Assembly: GCF_004341105.1 (NCBI RefSeq)
Contig: NZ_SLZK01000009.1
Location: 1-64,000 of the forward strand
Origin: Rhizobium sp. BK418
GTDB lineage: Bacteria; Pseudomonadota; Alphaproteobacteria; Rhizobiales; Rhizobiaceae
Direction: 5' to 3'
Length of the DNA stretch: 64,000 bases
Positions within the stretch are counted from its first letter, which is position 1, and each line of letters starts with the position of its first letter. A program made the translations under genes and the position numbers. The notes below the pieces were generated by a model, which ran no database searches, was not told where the DNA came from, and saw only the letters and a program-made list of their open reading frames with translations. Below are positions 18,472 through 29,189 of the stretch, in pieces.

Positions 18472-19470
18472 TTAAAGCGACGCCTTGATCTTTTCGGCGG
18501 CTTCCGGCGAGACCCAGTCCTTCCAGAGGGGCTCATTATTCTTCAGGAAGTATTTGGCGCCGTCTTCGCCTGTTGCCTGGTTGTCTGTCATCCAGGCAAT
18601 CAGCTTGTTGACGGTGTCGTTGGTCCATGCCCTCTTCTTCAGATAATCGATAGCGGGGCCGCCCCGGTCGGCAAATTTCTTGCTGATCAGCGTCTGCACG
18701 TCATCGGCAGGCCAGGCATTCGGTTTGGGATCAGGGCAATCGGCAACAGAGGTGCAGCGCTTCCATTCGGCGGCATCATATTCCGTGCCGTAGCCGAGCT
18801 TGACCATCTCATATTTGCCGAGCAGAGAAGTCGGTGCCCAATAATAACCGACCCAGGGCTGCTTGCTTTCATAGGCCTTGGCGATCGAACCGTCGAGGCC
18901 CGCCGCCGAACCGGTATCGACGAGCGTAAAGCCTGCTTTCTCGGCATTATAGGCTTTGAAGAGCTGTGTGGTGACGACGGTGCCGCCCCATCCCTGCGGG
19001 CCGTTGAAGACGGCGCCCTTGCTCTTATCTTCCGGAGCGGGGAAGAGCTCGGGATGTTTCAGAAGATCCGGAATGGTCTTGATGTCGGGGTGAGCCTCGG
19101 CGGTATATTTGGGGATCCACCAGCCCTGGATGGCGCCATCCGAGAGGATCTTGGCGCCCTCGACCACCTTGCCGCCTTCAAGGCCGCGCTTGACCAGTTC
19201 CGGCTGCAGGCTGACCCAGGCTTCGGGCGCAACGTCCGGCTCGCCCTTTTCGGCCATGGAAGTGAGCGTGGGGACGGTATCGCCGCTGACGATTTCTGCC
19301 GTGCAGCCATAACCTTCCTCAAGGATCATCTTGTCGAGGCTTGCAGCCACTTCTGCGGATTGCCAGTTCATGCTTGCGATTGTGATATTGCCGCAATCGG
19401 CGGCAAAAGCGCTTCCGCCCGCGAACATGGCGCCGGCTGTGAGAATGGTGGAGGCCAAAAGTACTTTCAT
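18472..19470 (-). CDS. proX: Glycine betaine-type ABC transporter, periplasmic binding protein
   Basis: A 332-residue OpuAC-type solute-binding protein with a Sec signal peptide (MKVLL ... GGSAFA, cleaved near residue 23). Trp/Tyr-rich segments (GWWIPKY, VGYYWAP) fit a cation-pi cage for a quaternary ammonium such as glycine betaine, proline betaine or carnitine. The exact ligand cannot be read. AGAGGGA precedes the ATG. As first gene of the operon it is expressed from the region 19471-19600; the long spacing to the permease gene may let it be made in excess, as is common for binding proteins. Confidence 0.92.
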   Translation of the reverse strand: MKVLLASTILTAGAMFAGGSAFAADCGNITIASMNWQSAEVAASLDKMILEEGYGCTAEIVSGDTVPTLTSMAEKGEPDVAPEAWVSLQPELVKRGLEGGKVVEGAKILSDGAIQGWWIPKYTAEAHPDIKTIPDLLKHPELFPAPEDKSKGAVFNGPQGWGGTVVTTQLFKAYNAEKAGFTLVDTGSAAGLDGSIAKAYESKQPWVGYYWAPTSLLGKYEMVKLGYGTEYDAAEWKRCTSVADCPDPKPNAWPADDVQTLISKKFADRGGPAIDYLKKRAWTNDTVNKLIAWMTDNQATGEDGAKYFLKNNEPLWKDWVSPEAAEKIKASL

Positions 19471-19928
19471 TTTTTTGTTCCCTCTGGTCGCGGTGTATCC
19501 CTAACCGGGGCGCCGGCGCCACCGCGTACGCCGACCCTTGCATTGAGCCTGTTTTAAGACCGCAACGGCCATTCTGGTTGCGTCAAAAAATGGCGCATTA
19601 GAACCTTCTTTCAATGCTGTTTTAAATACGGCGTCGCTGACGGAACGATGGTGCGGCGTCATCACGTGGTGGTTGGTGCAATCGGGTCGTCATATCTTTC
19701 GGTTGATCGGCAAATTTCCCATCGCGATCACTGATGATGAGCGGCATCGCCCTTTGCCCCCAATGCCAACTCCCGCTCATAAAGCAGTTTTTCCACGGTT
19801 TCCAGGTGCTCGATGATACACTTGCAAGAAGTTGGATACTAATATATTACTTCCGCATCAATCAAAGGGAGGCGGTTCCCGGTGATTTCAAACATTCGAT
19901 TTTCGGTTCTTGCCGGTAAAGGAACGCG
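19471..19928. other. Divergent control region of the betaine operon and the kdu operon
   Basis: 458 bases without a convincing gene. On the plus strand TTGCAA (19822-19827) with TATTAC 17 bases later (19845-19850) is a possible sigma-70 promoter for the GntR gene. The A/T-rich ATACTAATATATTA overlap would be a natural place for GntR autoregulation. No other element was identified. Confidence 0.4.
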
Positions 19929-20717
19929 ATGAATTCGTCCTCTGGAATGATGCGTAAGAAGCGCTCCCTACAAGGGGTCACGTTGCTTTCGCACCAGAGG
20001 GCGGCGGCCCCGCGGGCGGCGACGCTCGTCTACAATGCGCTCCTAGACGATATCGTGTCGCTCCGCCGGAAACCTATGGAGCTTTTGAACGAGAAAGAGC
20101 TTGAGGCGCAGTTCGGTGTCAGCCGCACGCCGATCCGTGAAGCGATCATTCGTCTTGCAGATGACGGTCTCGTCGACGTCTTTCCGCAATCGGGCACGTT
20201 CGTTTCCCGTATCCCGCGCCGGGCGCTCTATGAAGCGATCCTCGTGCGCAAGGCGCTGGAAGACACCACGATTTCGATCGCGGTCGAGAAGATGACGCCG
20301 GCTGGCCTTAAGGCGCTGGAGCGCAATCTTGCCGATCTCGATGCCTGCCATAGGGAGGGCGACGTCGCGACCTTCCACATCATCGATAACAATTTTCACC
20401 AGCTGATCAGCACTATCGCCGGCTTCCCCGGCATCTGGGCGATTATCCAGCAAGTTAAGGTGCATAGCGATCGTTACCGTCTTCTGACGCTGCCGCAGCA
20501 GGGCCGACTTGCGCGCGTCATCGAAGAGCACGCCGCCGTCATCGATTGCATGCGCAGCGGTGACAAGGATGGGGCGAAGGCCGCTATGGAATTTCATCTC
20601 GGCAAGCTGCTGCACGAAGTCGAGAAGGCCGAGATGCTCGACCCAGCCTATTTCATTGAGGATGCCCCGCCGATGGCGGCATCTGTAGGAGAGAAGGATC
20701 ATTCCAATGCAGATTGA
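19929..20717 (+). CDS. GntR-family regulator, FadR/FCD type
   Basis: A 262-residue regulator: winged helix-turn-helix at about 32-95 (LLNEKELEAQFGVSRTPIREA), then an all-helical FCD ligand-binding domain (about 105-235) with the conserved D/H metal-binding residues (DNNFHQLI, EEHAAVIDCM, EFHLGKL). FCD regulators sense organic acids, often sugar acids, and repress catabolic genes. As first gene of the kdu-transporter operon, overlapping kduI by 11 bases, it most likely represses its own operon until a uronate-derived intermediate appears. AAAGGA precedes the ATG. Confidence 0.92.
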   Translation: MNSSSGMMRKKRSLQGVTLLSHQRAAAPRAATLVYNALLDDIVSLRRKPMELLNEKELEAQFGVSRTPIREAIIRLADDGLVDVFPQSGTFVSRIPRRALYEAILVRKALEDTTISIAVEKMTPAGLKALERNLADLDACHREGDVATFHIIDNNFHQLISTIAGFPGIWAIIQQVKVHSDRYRLLTLPQQGRLARVIEEHAAVIDCMRSGDKDGAKAAMEFHLGKLLHEVEKAEMLDPAYFIEDAPPMAASVGEKDHSNAD

Positions 20718-21543
20718 CGTACGACACGCCTCCCATCCTGAGGCGGTCCGCGGCTTCGATACTGAAGCATTGCGGCGTCATTTCCTGGTCGAGACGGTGT
20801 TTGTATCAGGTGAAATCAGGCTCACGTATTCCCACTACGACCGTATGGTCATCGGTGGTGCTGCGCCACTCGGCAAGGGGTTGGCGTTGACTGCACCGAA
20901 GGCGATCGGCCAGGATAGGTTTCTTGCAGAGCGCGAACTCGGCGTGTTGAATGTCGGTCATTCGGGCCGCGTGGTCGTTGATGGCAGGGCCTACGAACTG
21001 GCGAAGTATGACTGCCTCTATGTTGGCCGAAGCGCCGTCGATATCAGCTTTGAAAGCGGAGATGCCGGCAATCCGGCAAAATTCTACCTCGTCTCGACGC
21101 CGGCCCATGCAAGCCATCCGACCGTACTTCTGACACGTGACAAGGCGCGGCATCTGACGCCGGGCGAGGCGGCAACCGCCAACAAACGTTCGATCTACCA
21201 GTATATTCATCCGGAGGTCTGCCAGTCCTGCCAGCTGACCATGGGCTTCACTAGCTTGGAGACCGGGAGCATCTGGAACACCATGCCGAGCCATACGCAT
21301 GACCGGCGCATGGAGGCCTATCTCTATTTCGACCTCGATGCCGACCAGCGTGTTTTCCATTTCATGGGCGAGCCGCAACAGACCCGCCATATGCTCGTTG
21401 CCAACGAACAGGCGATCATTTCGCCACCCTGGTCGATCCATTCGGGTGCAGGCACAAAGAATTACAGCTTCATCTGGGCAATGGCCGGCGACAACAAGAG
21501 CTTCACAGATATGGACCATATCGCTATTGGCGATCTGAGATGA
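20707..21543 (+). CDS. kduI: 4-deoxy-L-threo-5-hexosulose-uronate ketol-isomerase
   Basis: A 278-residue cupin-fold isomerase converting 5-keto-4-deoxyuronate to 2,5-diketo-3-deoxygluconate in pectin and other polyuronate catabolism. Family residues are easy to see: the metal-site cluster HTHDRRMEAYLYFD and the downstream SPPWSIHSGAGTKNY. The length equals the family norm. It overlaps the regulator gene upstream by 11 bases and kduD downstream by 4 bases (ATGA), indicating coupled translation. Cytoplasmic. Confidence 0.97.
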   Translation: MQIDVRHASHPEAVRGFDTEALRRHFLVETVFVSGEIRLTYSHYDRMVIGGAAPLGKGLALTAPKAIGQDRFLAERELGVLNVGHSGRVVVDGRAYELAKYDCLYVGRSAVDISFESGDAGNPAKFYLVSTPAHASHPTVLLTRDKARHLTPGEAATANKRSIYQYIHPEVCQSCQLTMGFTSLETGSIWNTMPSHTHDRRMEAYLYFDLDADQRVFHFMGEPQQTRHMLVANEQAIISPPWSIHSGAGTKNYSFIWAMAGDNKSFTDMDHIAIGDLR

Positions 21544-22304
21544 TGGCGATGCAGGCTCTCTTCGATCTCTCGGGAAAAATAGCTGTCGTCACCGGCGCCA
21601 ATACCGGCATCGGACAGGGGATCGCCGTTGCGCTGGCAAAAGCCGGTGCCTCGATCGTCGCCGTCGGCCGCTCGTCGATGGATGAGACGGAAGCCTTGGT
21701 CGCGAGGGCGGGGGTGGGATTCCACGTCATCCAGGCAGACCTTGGCACGATCGAACCGGTTAAGCCGATCGTTGCGGAGGTGCTGGAGCGTTTTGGAGGG
21801 CTCGACATTCTCGTCAACAATGCCGGCATCATCCGCCGCACCGATGCGATCGATTTCACCGAGGAAGACTGGGACGCGGTGATGAATGTCAACCTGAAGA
21901 CAGCCTTTTTCCTGTCTCAGGCCGCTGCCCGTCATATGCTCGAAAAAGGGCGCGGCAAGATCATCAACATCGCTTCGCTGCTCTCCTTTCAGGGCGGGAT
22001 CCGCATCCCCTCCTATACGGCATCGAAGAGCGGCCTTGCAGGTCTGACCCGGCTGCTTGCCTGCGAATGGGCGGGCAAGGGCGTGAACGTCAATGCCATC
22101 GCCCCCGGCTATTTCATCACCAACAACACGACCGCGCTGCGTGAGGATGCCGATCGCAATGCGAGCATCCTGGCGCGCATACCCGCCGGCCGCTGGGGCG
22201 AGCCTGGCGATATCGGCGGTGCCGCGGTGTTCCTGGCATCCGCGGCATCCGATTACGTACACGGCACCGTGCTGCCCGTCGATGGAGGCTGGCTGGCGCG
22301 CTGA
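21540..22304 (+). CDS. kduD: 2-deoxy-D-gluconate 3-dehydrogenase/2-dehydro-3-deoxygluconate 5-dehydrogenase
   Basis: A 254-residue classical SDR. NAD-binding motif TGANTGIGQG near residue 18, NNAG, catalytic Ser (NIASLLS) and YxxxK (YTASKSG) are all present. It reduces 2,5-diketo-3-deoxygluconate to 2-keto-3-deoxygluconate after KduI. Two adjacent ATG codons start the gene in overlap with kduI; ATG 21549 is an alternative. KdgK/KdgA activities to finish the pathway are not in this window. An 86-base spacer with GGAGGAGG leads to the transporter genes, probably in the same transcript. Confidence 0.95.
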   Translation: MMAMQALFDLSGKIAVVTGANTGIGQGIAVALAKAGASIVAVGRSSMDETEALVARAGVGFHVIQADLGTIEPVKPIVAEVLERFGGLDILVNNAGIIRRTDAIDFTEEDWDAVMNVNLKTAFFLSQAAARHMLEKGRGKIINIASLLSFQGGIRIPSYTASKSGLAGLTRLLACEWAGKGVNVNAIAPGYFITNNTTALREDADRNASILARIPAGRWGEPGDIGGAAVFLASAASDYVHGTVLPVDGGWLAR

Positions 22305-22390
22305 CGCGACGGCCGGAGGAGACATGACGCCGTCCGGTGGCACGGCGAGGTCGCGCCAGTGGAGTTGGCGTGGCCGGAATGGAGGAGGAT

Positions 22391-23074
22391 ATGCAGTACC
22401 AGTTCGATTTTTCGGCCTTGCTGCCCTATTGGAGCGATTTCCTGTCCGGCGCGCTCGTCACGCTCGAAATCACCGTCTTTTCGGTGATCATCGGTCTGGT
22501 GATCGGCGTCGCCTGCGCGGTCGCCCGCCGCTCGTCGATCGGGCCGTTGCGTACCCTGGTCAGCATCTATGTCGAGACGGTGCGCAACACGCCCTTCATT
22601 GTGCAGATCTTCTTCATCTTCTTCGGCCTGTCTTCAGTCGGCATCCGTCTGCCGATCATTGCGGCGGCTGTCTTTGCCATGGTCATCAATGTCGGTGCCT
22701 ATACGGCCGAGATCGTGCGCGCCGGCATGGATTCCATTCATCCGAGCCAGATCGAGGCGGCTGAAGCGCTCGGCCTGTCGAAGCTCCAGATCTATCGCGA
22801 TATCATCCTTCTGCCGGCGATCGAGCGTGTTTACCCGGCACTTTCCAGTCAGTTCATCCTGATGATGCTGTCAACCTCGATCGCTTCGCAGATCTCCGCC
22901 GAGGAGCTGACGGGCGTCGCCAACAACATCCAATCGAACACATTCCGATCGCTGGAAACCTATGTGGTCGTCGCGGTCCTCTATATCGCCATCACCTATC
23001 TGATGCGGGCAGGTTTTTACGGCCTCGGTCTCATCGCCTTCCCGCGCCGCCGCCGGCTCGGTACGTCGCTCTAG
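22391..23074 (+). CDS. Amino-acid-type (PAAT) ABC transporter permease 1
   Basis: A 227-residue HisMQ-type permease with about five membrane helices and the family loop EAAEALGLSKLQIYRDIILP-like segment at about 120-140. Start ATG 22391 follows GGAGGAGG with proper spacing; the 18-codon upstream extension (rich in Arg and Gly) is unlikely. It pairs with the next permease to form the heterodimeric channel. The context with kdu genes suggests that the solute is a uronate-derived or amino-sugar acid rather than an ordinary amino acid, but this is inference. Confidence 0.93.
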   Translation: MQYQFDFSALLPYWSDFLSGALVTLEITVFSVIIGLVIGVACAVARRSSIGPLRTLVSIYVETVRNTPFIVQIFFIFFGLSSVGIRLPIIAAAVFAMVINVGAYTAEIVRAGMDSIHPSQIEAAEALGLSKLQIYRDIILLPAIERVYPALSSQFILMMLSTSIASQISAEELTGVANNIQSNTFRSLETYVVVAVLYIAITYLMRAGFYGLGLIAFPRRRRLGTSL

Positions 23075-23082
23075 AGGTTGCC

Positions 23083-23719
23083 ATGCTCGGTGGGTTTTCC
23101 TTCAATCACCTGATCTATCTGCTCGATGGCCTCCTCTGGACGGTAGTGCTATCCGCGCTCGCCTTCCTGTTAGGTGGTATTGCCGGCTTCTTCGTCATGC
23201 TCTGCCGTATTTCCCGCTTCCTGTGGGTCCGGCGCGCAGCGCTGATCTATATCCAGATCGTCCAGGGTACGCCGCTCCTGATCCAGATGTTCATCCTCTA
23301 TTTCGGCCTCGGGGTGATCAATATCTCCGTGCCGCCGCTGGCGGCGGCCGGCCTCGGCATGATGATCTATTCGAGTTCCTATCTCGGGGAGATCTGGCGC
23401 GGTTCGGTCGAGTCCATTTCGCGCACCCAGTTCGAGGCGGCTGAATGCCTTGGCTTGACGCGCTGGCAGGCGCTGCGGGACGTGATCCTGCCGCAGGCGC
23501 TGCGGATCGCCACGCCGCCGACGGTCGGATTCCTCGTCCAGCTTGTCAAGAATACCTCGCTTGCTTCGGTCGTCGGTTTCCTGGAGCTGACGCGTGCGGC
23601 GCAGGTCATCAATAATTCCCTGTTCCAGCCCTTCCTGGTCTTCGGCATCGCTGCGCTCTTCTATTTCTGCGTCTGCTATCCGCTGTCGGTCTGGAGCCGC
23701 TCTCTCGAGAGGAAACTCA

Positions 23720-23736
<17 letters not shown>
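23083..23736 (+). CDS. Amino-acid-type (PAAT) ABC transporter permease 2
   Basis: A 217-residue HisMQ-type permease, five predicted helices, conserved loop FEAAECLGLTRWQALRDVIL. It starts 8 bases after permease 1 ends and overlaps the ATPase gene by 17 bases, so the three are translated as a unit. Length and topology are typical. Confidence 0.93.
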
Positions 23737-24448
<712 letters not shown>

Positions 24449-24558
24449 GCCTCGCGCGAGCGGGAGGAAATTGCCTGCCTCGGATGAGCCGATGCGGGTT
24501 TTTAGAGGAGGCCCGTCGGAGAACGGGCAGAGGCAATCGAGTAGAGGAGACTTGGAAT

Positions 24559-25356
24559 ATGCCGAGCAAAATGATTTCGAAACTGACAGTTCTGGCAGGT
24601 GCTGGCCTGCTGGCGCTGACAAGCGTCGCCCATGCCGATGTTCTCGACAACATTAAGAAGGCCGGCAAGGTGCGCATCGCGGTCGCGATGGGCATTCCCG
24701 AATATTCCTTCGTGGATGAAAACCTGCAGCCGTCAGGTTCCGATATCGAGACCGCAAAGCTGATCGCCAAGGATCTCGGCGTGCAGCTCGAGCTGGTCGA
24801 GATCACCAACGCCGCCCGTGTACCCTCGGTCCAGACCGGCAAGGCCGACATGGTCGTCTCCTCGCTCGGAATTACCGAAGAGCGCAAGAAGGCAATCGAC
24901 TATTCCGTCCCCTATGCGACGCTGGCCCTCGTCGTCGCGGCTCCACCGAGCGTTGAGATCAAGAACTATGCCGATCTCGATGGCAAGCGCATCGGTGTCA
25001 CTCGCGCCACGACCAACGATCAGGACATCACCGCCAATGCAAAGGGCGCCAATATCGTCCGCTTCGAGGATGACGCAACGCTGATCACGTCGGTCGTCTC
25101 TGGTCAGGTCGATATTCTCTCCAGCCAGTCGGCTGTCATCAACGGCATCAACAAGAAGATGGCCGACCACCCCCTGCAGGTGAAATTCACCCAGAAGGAA
25201 ACCAACCTCGGCATCGGTATCCCGAAAGGCGAAGCGAACCTGAAGACCTGGCTCGACCAGTGGGTCAAGACCAACTTCGGCAATAAGGTGCTGCGCGACA
25301 TCTATCGCAAGTACCACAATGCCGAACTGCCTGACGATTTGACATCTCGTTCATAA
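24559..25356 (+). CDS. Family-3 solute-binding protein of the kdu-linked transporter
   Basis: A 265-residue periplasmic binding protein with a Sec signal (VLAGAGLLALTSVAHA, cleavage near residue 22). The SBP_bac_3 pattern is clear: GKVRIAVAMGIPEYSFVDEN, the GSDIETAKLIAKDLG helix, and the ADMVVSSLGITEERKK hinge. The usual alpha-amino-acid carboxylate Arg in the ITxxR position appears as ITEERKK, so the ligand may not be a standard amino acid. GAGGAG lies close before the ATG. Last gene of the operon; a strong terminator follows at 25401. Confidence 0.93.
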   Translation: MPSKMISKLTVLAGAGLLALTSVAHADVLDNIKKAGKVRIAVAMGIPEYSFVDENLQPSGSDIETAKLIAKDLGVQLELVEITNAARVPSVQTGKADMVVSSLGITEERKKAIDYSVPYATLALVVAAPPSVEIKNYADLDGKRIGVTRATTNDQDITANAKGANIVRFEDDATLITSVVSGQVDILSSQSAVINGINKKMADHPLQVKFTQKETNLGIGIPKGEANLKTWLDQWVKTNFGNKVLRDIYRKYHNAELPDDLTSRS

Positions 25357-25400
25357 ACATGGCGAGCGGGTGCTTTTAAGCGCCCGTTTGGTCCTTTCAG

Positions 25401-25433
25401 CGCCGCGGTCTATTGACCGCGGCGTTTGCTTTT
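25401..25433 (+). terminator. Strong terminator of the kdu-transporter operon
   Basis: Perfect 10-bp stem CGCCGCGGTC/GACCGCGGCG, TATT loop, T-rich tail TTTGCTTTT. A weaker hairpin (about 25366-25388) precedes it. Confidence 0.92.
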
Positions 25434-25484
25434 CGGCCAACACCGAACCAGTACAGCAGATCCACATCGCACAACGTTGACGAT

Positions 25485-25494
25485 TTATCGATAA
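25485..25494 (+). promoter_or_regulatory. Palindrome in the oxoprolinase promoter region
   Basis: TTATCGATAA, a perfect 10-base dyad 38 bases before the TTG start, followed by a second ATATCGA half-like sequence. A candidate operator for the MarR-like regulator at the end of this transcript. Confidence 0.35.
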
Positions 25495-25532
25495 TTTCTT
25501 AGCAATATCGAAAACGAACGGCGGAGGCGATT

Positions 25533-28500
25533 TTGTCGGACACTACAGCTAGTAGCTGGGATTTCTGGATCGATCGTGGCGGTACCTTCACCGATATAGT
25601 CGGGCGCGACCCGTCCGGTGTCTTGCACGCCCGCAAGGTTCTCTCCGAAAATCCGGAGGCCTACCGCGATGCCGCTGTTCACGGGATCCGTCTCCATCTC
25701 GGTTTAACCACCGGTGAGCCGATCCCGGTCGGCCTGATCGGCGAGGTGCGTATGGGCACTACCGTCGCGACCAATGCGCTGCTCGAGCGTAAGGGTGAGC
25801 GCCTGGCATTGATCACGACAAAGGGTTTCCGCGACGCTCTGCGCATCGGCTATCAGGAACGCAAGAAGATCTTTGCGACCGAGATTATTAAGCCCGAAGC
25901 GCTCTATCAGGATGTGATCGAGCTTGACGAACGCGTGCTCGCTGACGGGACTGTCGAGATAACGCTCAACGAGACCGCGGCCGAAGCGGCGCTGCGCGAT
26001 CTGCGTGTCAGGGGCTATCGCGCCGTCGCCATCGTCTTCATGCACGCCTATAAATATCCGCAGCACGAGGCAGCGGCTGCGCGCATTGCTCGCGCCATTG
26101 GTTTCGAGCAGGTTTCCGTAAGCCATGAGGTTTCGCCGCTTATCAAGCTGGTCGGCCGAGGCGATACGACCGTTGTCGATGCCTATCTTTCGCCGGTGCT
26201 CGGCCGTTATGTGCGGCAAGTATCGGATGAGCTTGATGTCGCAAGAACCGGCGCACGCGTCATGTTCATGATGTCGTCAGGTGGCCTGACGGCGGCCGAC
26301 CTGTTTCAGGGCAAGGACGCGATCCTGTCCGGTCCGGCGGGTGGGGTGGTCGGTCTTGCCAAGACCGGCGAACAGGCGGGTTTCGACCATGTGATCGGTT
26401 TCGACATGGGCGGTACCTCGACGGATGTTGCGCATTTCGACGGCGAATATGAGCGCGCCTTCGAAACGGAAGTCGCTGGCGTGCGCGTTCGCGCGCCGAT
26501 GATGCTGATCCATACGGTGGCAGCCGGCGGCGGTTCCATCCTGCATTTTGAGAGCGGCCGCTTCCGCGTCGGGCCTGACTCTGCCGGAGCCTATCCAGGT
26601 CCAGCCTGCTATCGCAATGGCGGGCCGCTCGCGGTCACCGACGCCAATGTCATGGCGGGCAAGCTGCTGCCGGATTTCTTCCCCGCAATCTTTGGTCCGA
26701 ACCAGGATCAGCCGCTCGATGTCGAGACGGTGCGGCGGAAATTTGCCGAACTGGCAGCCGAGATCGGCGATGGGCGCAGCCCGGAAGAAGTGGCTGACGG
26801 CTTCATCCGCATTGCCGTCGCCAATATGGTCGAGGCGATCAAGAAGATCTCCGTCCAGCGCGGTTATGACGTGACGCGTTATGTATTGAATTGCTTCGGT
26901 GGCGCCGGCGGCCAGCATGCCTGCCTGGTCGCCGATGCGCTCGGCATGAAAAGCATCCTGTTGCATCCGATGTCCGGGCTATTGTCGGCCTATGGCATGG
27001 GGCTTGCCGACATCCGCTCCACCCGTCAGAAGGCACTCGGCGTGTCGCTCGATCGAAAGGCTCCGGCGGCGATTACTGCGCTTGGCCTTGAGCTGCAGGG
27101 TGAATGCCTTCTAGAGCTTGTTGCGCAGGGCGTGGATGCCGCCAAGATCAAGACGGTGCTTCGTGCCCATATCCGCTATGCTGGCACTGATACCTTGCTC
27201 GCTGTCGAGGCACTGTTCCCGCAAGATGATGATGCAACACGGCTTCGAAAAGAGTTTGAGGTGCTGCATAAGCGTCGCTTCGGTTTCATCGCCGCGGATA
27301 AGCCTCTGGTCGTCGAAGCAGCCGAAGTCGAATGCATCGGCGGTGCAGCTGCTGAGATCGATGTCGATCGTGGCGAGACGGGCAGCGGTGAAGCGCCCGC
27401 CATCCGCCATACGCGCTTCCATTCACAGGGCGAGAGCCATGATGCTGCGGTCGTTCTGCGCGATCGTATCCTTCCTGGTCAGACCGTCACCGGACCGGCC
27501 ATCATTATCGAGCAGAACCAGACCATCGTCGTGGAAGATGGCTGGCAGGCGAAGCTGACGGCGCGCGATCATATCGTGCTGACCCGCATCAAGGCCTCGC
27601 CGGAACGCACGGCGATCGGCACCAAGGCCGATCCCGTTATGTTGGAGATTTTCAACAACCTCTTCATGTCGATCGCCGAGCAGATGGGCGTCACGCTGCA
27701 GAACACGGCTTATTCCGTCAATATCAAGGAGCGGCTGGACTTCTCCTGCGCGGTCTTCGATGCGCGGGGCAATCTCGTTGCCAATGCGCCACATATGCCC
27801 GTGCATCTCGGTTCCATGGATGCATCTGTCGCGACCGCCATTCGCGAAAATCCGATCATCCAACCGGGTGACGTCTTCCTGATCAACGCGCCCTATAATG
27901 GCGGCACGCATCTGCCCGATCTGACCGTCTGCACGCCGGTCTTCGATGATGCCGGGACACGCATCCGCTTCTGGGTGGCGAGCCGTGGGCATCATGCCGA
28001 TATCGGCGGCATCTCGCCGGGCTCGATGTCGCCGCTTGCGACACATATCGAGGAGGAAGGCGTCTATATCGACAATTTCAAGCTGCTCGATCGAGGCCAT
28101 TTCCGTGAAGATGCCCTTGCCGATCTCTTGACCGGGGCGCGTTATCCGGTACGCACGCTGGCGCAGAACGTCAATGACCTGAAGGCGCAGGTTGCCGCCA
28201 ACGAAAAGGGTGTGGCGGAGCTGAAGAAGATGATCGCGCTTTTCGGCGAGGACGTGGTCGATGCCTATATGGCCCATGTGCAGGACAATGCCGCCGAAAG
28301 CGTGCGACGTGTTCTCGACCGGCTGCCGGACGGGCAATTTTCCTACGAGATGGATCAGGGCTGCAAGATCGTTGTCAAGATCTCGATCGATCGGGAAAAG
28401 CGCGAAGCGACAGTCGATTTCACCGGTACTTCGCCGCAGCGGCCGGACAATTTCAACGCGCCGGCGCCCGTTACCCGCGCGGCCGTGCTTTATGTCTTCC

Positions 28501-29189
28501 GCGTGCTCGTTGAGGCTGATATTCCCATGAATGCGGGTTGCCTGCGGCCGATCCGCATCGTCATCCCCGATGGCACTATGCTTACTCCGGCTTATCCCGC
28601 GGCCGTCGTCGCCGGCAATGTCGAAGTCAGTCAGGCGGTCACCAATTGCCTCATCGGCGCCGTTGGCGCCATGGCCGCAGCCCAGGGTACGATGAACAAC
28701 CTCACCTTCGGCAACGACAAGTATCAATATTACGAAACCATCTGCTCCGGTGCGCCGGCCGGTCCTGGCTTCAACGGGGCCGATGCTGTCCATACGCATA
28801 TGACCAATTCGCGCCTCACCGATCCGGAAATTCTGGAGAGCCGTTTCCCGGTCGTGCTGGAGGATTTCCATATCCGGCCGAATTCCGGTGGTCGCGGTCA
28901 GTGGCATGCCGGCAACGGTACGCAGCGCACGATCCGCACGCTTGAGAGGCTCGAATTTGCCATCCTCTCCGGCCATCGCCGCGTCGCGCCTTTTGGGCTG
29001 AAGGGCGGCGAATCGGGTGAGATTGGCCACAATTACGTGCGCCGGAATGACGGCAGAACTGATGAATTGACCGGGGCTGCCCATACGGTGCTGGAGGCCG
29101 GCGAAGCCTTCACGGTGGTGACGCCTACTGGTGGCGGATATGGGCCGCCCAGTGGTGCCGTTCGTGATGAGGAACGCCTTGATGGCTGA
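25533..29189 (+). CDS. Fused hydantoinase A/B (5-oxoprolinase-type) enzyme
   Basis: A 1218-residue ATP-dependent lactam hydrolase with HyuA and HyuB halves in one chain, as in 5-oxoprolinase. The N-terminal half has the actin-like ATPase signatures IDRGGTFTDIVGR and FDMGGTSTDVA. From about residue 700 the hydantoinase-B half begins (DPVMLEIFNNLFMSIAEQMG, NAPYNGGTHLPD, GGRGQWHAG). The likely reaction is opening of 5-oxoproline, hydantoin or a related ring. The start is TTG 25533 with GGAGG at 5-base spacing; no ATG fits the family N-terminus. It is separated from the upstream transporter operon by a terminator and overlaps the MarR-like gene by 8 bases. Confidence 0.93.
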   Translation: MSDTTASSWDFWIDRGGTFTDIVGRDPSGVLHARKVLSENPEAYRDAAVHGIRLHLGLTTGEPIPVGLIGEVRMGTTVATNALLERKGERLALITTKGFRDALRIGYQERKKIFATEIIKPEALYQDVIELDERVLADGTVEITLNETAAEAALRDLRVRGYRAVAIVFMHAYKYPQHEAAAARIARAIGFEQVSVSHEVSPLIKLVGRGDTTVVDAYLSPVLGRYVRQVSDELDVARTGARVMFMMSSGGLTAADLFQGKDAILSGPAGGVVGLAKTGEQAGFDHVIGFDMGGTSTDVAHFDGEYERAFETEVAGVRVRAPMMLIHTVAAGGGSILHFESGRFRVGPDSAGAYPGPACYRNGGPLAVTDANVMAGKLLPDFFPAIFGPNQDQPLDVETVRRKFAELAAEIGDGRSPEEVADGFIRIAVANMVEAIKKISVQRGYDVTRYVLNCFGGAGGQHACLVADALGMKSILLHPMSGLLSAYGMGLADIRSTRQKALGVSLDRKAPAAITALGLELQGECLLELVAQGVDAAKIKTVLRAHIRYAGTDTLLAVEALFPQDDDATRLRKEFEVLHKRRFGFIAADKPLVVEAAEVECIGGAAAEIDVDRGETGSGEAPAIRHTRFHSQGESHDAAVVLRDRILPGQTVTGPAIIIEQNQTIVVEDGWQAKLTARDHIVLTRIKASPERTAIGTKADPVMLEIFNNLFMSIAEQMGVTLQNTAYSVNIKERLDFSCAVFDARGNLVANAPHMPVHLGSMDASVATAIRENPIIQPGDVFLINAPYNGGTHLPDLTVCTPVFDDAGTRIRFWVASRGHHADIGGISPGSMSPLATHIEEEGVYIDNFKLLDRGHFREDALADLLTGARYPVRTLAQNVNDLKAQVAANEKGVAELKKMIALFGEDVVDAYMAHVQDNAAESVRRVLDRLPDGQFSYEMDQGCKIVVKISIDREKREATVDFTGTSPQRPDNFNAPAPVTRAAVLYVFRVLVEADIPMNAGCLRPIRIVIPDGTMLTPAYPAAVVAGNVEVSQAVTNCLIGAVGAMAAAQGTMNNLTFGNDKYQYYETICSGAPAGPGFNGADAVHTHMTNSRLTDPEILESRFPVVLEDFHIRPNSGGRGQWHAGNGTQRTIRTLERLEFAILSGHRRVAPFGLKGGESGEIGHNYVRRNDGRTDELTGAAHTVLEAGEAFTVVTPTGGGYGPPSGAVRDEERLDG

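Noticed and set aside
27423..29084. 553-codon minus-strand open frame inside the oxoprolinase gene
   Set aside because: Shadow frame; HyuB motifs occupy the plus strand without interruption.
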